DNA from: Triglochin maritima | Lineage: Eukaryota > Streptophyta > Magnoliopsida > Alismatales > Juncaginaceae | Direction: 5' to 3' | Assembly (NCBI GenBank): GCA_963682175.1 | Contig: OY821792.1 | Location: 196,001-260,000, forward strand | DNA: 64,000 nucleotides | Shown here: positions 61,411-64,000 of the stretch, piece by piece | Layout: every line of letters starts with the position of its first letter | Position numbering within the stretch: position 1 is the stretch's first letter | Position numbers and translations under genes: made by a program | Notes under the pieces: model-generated | Databases searched by the model: none | The model's input: the letters and a program-made list of their open reading frames with translations, nothing else | What the model was told of the DNA's origin: nothing

Positions 61411-61650
61411 TGTTGTGAAATCTAAATTTATATGAATGATTTGTCTTCCTTAACTATCACCATTTAAGTAGGTTTTTACTCTTATTAATATGATGTAATT
61501 CTATTTATTTGGTTGTAATTCCTATTACCTCCTCACCCTATATATATGGTGTTATTGTGCACAGTTGGATATACAAGAGAAGAAAATAATATATATATCC
61601 CCAATCTTTTCATATTTGGTTTGTTTGTTTTACAATACGTTATCAGCACG
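61411..61650 (+). mobile_element. Copia-type LTR and primer-binding-site stub
   Basis: A short LTR (about 61411-61634) from TGTTGTGAAATC to TTTTACA with TATA-like CCCTATATATA (61546-61556), followed at once by ATACGTTATCAGCACG (61635-61650), the ACGTTATCAGCACG leader common to many plant Copia elements. The element then stops where the CACTA terminus begins. Confidence 0.6.
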
Positions 61651-62025
61651 CACTAGTGCAGAATAGACTTTACTCGTCGCCAAATAGACGTCGGCCGTTA
61701 TAACCACCGACGTCTAGTGGGGAGATGACAGAATGGACGTCGGTCCTTAGCGAGACCGACGTCTATTGTGTACTATAGACGTCGGGTGTAGGAATACCAG
61801 GTTTAGCCGACGTCTATAGGGTATAGACGTCGACCAATAGACGTCGGTTGTTTGAGTACCTTGTGAATCCGACGTCTATAGGGTATAGACGTCGCCGTAT
61901 AGACGTCGTATATAATATACGACCGACGTCTATGCTCCATGCATATAGATGTCGAGGTATAGACGTCGGCGTTATATAACATCTGACGTCTATATGTCTT
62001 AAAGAAATCGGACAGACGCGTTTTC
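61651..62025 (+). mobile_element. CACTA (En/Spm-like) transposon terminus
   Basis: Begins CACTAGTGCAGAATAGAC and then repeats TAGACGTCGG and its complement CCGACGTCTA more than a dozen times in about 340 bp, the subterminal repeat pattern of CACTA elements where the transposase accessory protein binds. The other end and transposase are not in the window. It is cut at 62025 by the next insertion. Confidence 0.78.
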
Positions 62026-63584
62026 TGATTGACATCATTTCATGCTTATATTTGTACCTTATATCCATTATCTTACACCTAAGCAATGCTACGTGACGAG
62101 TTTTATGTTTAGTTTTCAGAAATAAAGAGGTTTGAAGAGAAGAGCCATGAAAGGACCCAAAAGCAGGAAAAAAGGACCTAATTGTGAGACCTGGGGACCA
62201 AGATGCAAGGGAGAAGGACCTGATCGTAAGACAGAAGGACCTAAGAGCAAAACAGGAAACTCCACACCATTATGAGGAGTATTTTGTCAATTCGATTCGG
62301 GTCGGAGCTCCACTAAACACGTTAGATGCATCCAAGACCAAGAAACATACTAAGGAAAGCCCACCAGAAGATCCAGACAGATCTGAAGTTTATAGGCCGC
62401 CAATTGGCGGTCTGGTTAAGCCCAAATCAGCCAAGATTCTTCCTGGACTTGTATTATCATGTGTTTAGGCTATTTTTGGTATTGGTTTAGTCCCACATCG
62501 GGGGATTGTCCCGGATTAGCTTTTTCCATGCTTATAAATAGAACTCTTCACCTCCCATTGTATCCATCTCCCTCTTGGTGGCCATCTTCCCTACTAAGAG
62601 TGAAGCCTTGAAGCAAAACTCTAGTGGAGGAAGAGCTACTTGTAATTGAGTGAGTTAATAATAGAAGTTTTCTTTTAATGATGTTGTTTCTCTCTTAGTT
62701 TAATTTCCTTTCATTTGCATGCTTGTTTGTTTGTTTAGTTTTATGCTTCTTTAATATTTCTTGCTTAAGTAGTATAAAATTCATTTCAGTATTATGCTTT
62801 CCTTTGCTAAATTAGTTAGTGTAATGAGTAGTGAGTAGTTCCATCCCCATGTGGGGGGTGGAGAAATATGTGATATAATAATGTAGTGTATTAAGTGTGT
62901 GTTATTTTTATCCCTTGAGCTTTATATGATTTCCATAACCATCTAATGGGTCTCCACTCTTATCTTTGATATGCTAATGCTCTTGAATGAAGTTTAGCTT
63001 ATGCTTTGATTAGTGGACCTATTTTATGGGGAATGATAAGGTTAGGATATGGATGAAGTTAATGTTGGAAACACAATTTGTAGTGTATGTACTCTTGTTG
63101 CCTTTTCCTTAGCTAATGTCTTGTATGTTTTAATGATGTAGTCATCTTAATTCATGTGGAGGCATAGTAGGGTCTAGTCTTTATACTTGAGTTCATGTAG
63201 CTTCATTCCAATCATTGTCTTGTATGTTTTAATGATGTAGTCTTATCTTAATTCATGTAGAGGCAAGATTGGATGTAGTTTTATGATTTCATGCACTACA
63301 TGTTGTGAGGAGCTTAATTGAACACACACACACACACACATATCTTTATGTTCACATCAGTTCTCTACCCCCTTTGGGGTTTAGTTTTATTGCTTATCTT
63401 CATTTCCTTTTGCATTCTAGTTTAGCATTGTAGTGTTTTTTAGTGTAACCAATCCTTTTCTCCTTTCTTTACCCCTTGCCTTCGCACGAACCAAGTGTCG
63501 ACACACCTCCCAGTGGACGACCCGTATTTGCCACCGCTTCAACGCGGCCGTGCACTTGCGGTAGAAATATAAAACGATCAATCA
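62026..63584 (+). repeat. 5' LTR of the Tat/Athila-like element
   Basis: 1559 bp. It contains a perfect 14-bp palindrome CCGCCAATTGGCGG (62397-62410), a 'tagtcccacatcggg' phrase, a direct duplication of about 65 bp (63112-63177 and 63218-63285: TTGTCTTGTATGTTTTAATG) and an (AC)n tract (63322-63341). Confidence 0.82.
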
Positions 63585-63590
63585 AGTTTT

Positions 63591-63608
63591 TGGCGCCGTT
63601 GCCGGGGA
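63591..63608 (+). other. Primer-binding site, tRNA-Asp type
   Basis: TGGCGCCGTTGCCGGGGA, six bases after the LTR end. It matches the PBS known for plant Athila/Tat elements. Confidence 0.88.
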
Positions 63609-64000
63609 GGTGCTCTGTCCAGACCTTGGTTTGGACGATTCGAGGGGTTTTTGATTTTTTGTTTTCAGTTTTTCTTAGTTTCAGGGAAGCATTGGATCAA
63701 GGGGAAGCTACTGGGAAAGTTGGAGCGAAAGAATCCACAAAGGGACCGCCAATCAGCGGTTGCAAACCGCCAATTGGTGGCCTGGTGAGGTCTGCCTCCT
63801 CTCAAATTTCTTCTGGTGGTTTATTGCTTTACTTTAGTTATCTGGGAGCCCAATTGTGCATGCCGTGATCTTTAGTTTGCTCCCAGATTTAATTTCAATC
63901 CCCTTTAATCAACTTGGACCATAAAACTCAAAGCAAAAGATTAGACTTCTTGCCATCTAGGTCATGCACCATTGGTAGACCTTGCATGCATTTGTCTTTT

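Larger units (their letters stand above)
62026..64000 (+). mobile_element. Tat/Athila-like Ty3/Gypsy retrotransposon, 5' part
   Basis: 5' LTR 62026-63584 with TGATTGA/TCAATCA ends, a TATA-like CTTATAAATAG near 62531-62541, and primer-binding site TGGCGCCGTTGCCGGGGA at 63591-63608 (complementary to tRNA-Asp, typical of Tat/Athila/Ogre). An untranslated leader follows. Gag-pol would lie past 64000. The LTR end block (63520-63566, CCGTATTTGCCACC...CCGTGCACTTGCGGTA) is shared with the 1.23-kb solo LTRs at 16963 and 38494. Confidence 0.85.

Noticed and set aside
62184..62468. 94-aa ORF in the Tat-like LTR, and 130-aa ORF at 63476-63868
   Set aside because: Both lie in LTR/leader sequence, cross the PBS in the second case, and have no gag motif; gag is expected beyond the window.

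Overview
This is nuclear DNA from a flowering plant, most likely a eudicot. The genes contain many introns and encode plant-specific families: an SMP/C2 synaptotagmin and a WSD1-type wax synthase/acyltransferase. About two thirds of the window is nested LTR retrotransposons plus small DNA transposons. No bacterial-style genes, CRISPR arrays, rRNAs or canonical tRNAs were seen. Coordinates, splice sites and TSDs were read by eye from the sequence. Family names rest on remembered protein motifs, not on a search.

Layout. 0.15-1.0 kb: a fold-back repeat. 1.37-6.03 kb: a decayed Ty1/Copia element (minus strand) that keeps only its 3' LTR, which itself holds a SINE-like insert. 6.79-9.72 kb: a solo LTR of a large Ty3/Gypsy family (TSD GATTG) with a 529-bp LTR nested in it (TSD CACCA). 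10-42.4 kb: a shattered FPG1-like DNA glycosylase gene on the minus strand. Its exons are scattered over 32 kb, separated by Copia-2 (11.5-18.2 kb), chromovirus G1 (18.7-27.6 kb, TSD AAACC), an inverted solo LTR (28.3-30.4 kb, TSD GTATC), a Harbinger-like MITE (31.2-31.7 kb) and chromovirus G2 (31.9-41.5 kb, TSD ACAAC). Frame-disrupting insertions and missing exons make it a pseudogene. Copia-2 and G2 each carry a nested 1.23-kb solo LTR of the same third family.

43.0-56.2 kb is the live gene island: a 13-exon SYT4-like synaptotagmin (plus strand, 566 aa if spliced as modelled, with an odd exon-2 donor), a small Asp-rich protein gene (minus strand, 130 aa) and a 7-exon WSD1-like gene (minus strand, 490 aa) with a solo LTR in its largest intron. 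57-62 kb holds several terminal-inverted-repeat elements, a WSD1-like pseudogene fragment, a Copia LTR plus primer-binding-site stub, and a CACTA-type terminus. From 62,026 a Tat/Athila-like Ty3/Gypsy element begins (complete 5' LTR and tRNA-Asp-type PBS) and runs off the window.

The most unusual signal is a 10-bp perfect palindrome, CGGTCGACCG. It occurs in dense clusters in the LTRs of the Gypsy chromoviruses and also in the LTRs of the unrelated Copia-2 family, where it shares an identical 21-bp context with G1. A second signal is a small hairpin in the chromovirus LTRs that keeps its pairing through a symmetric base-pair change.
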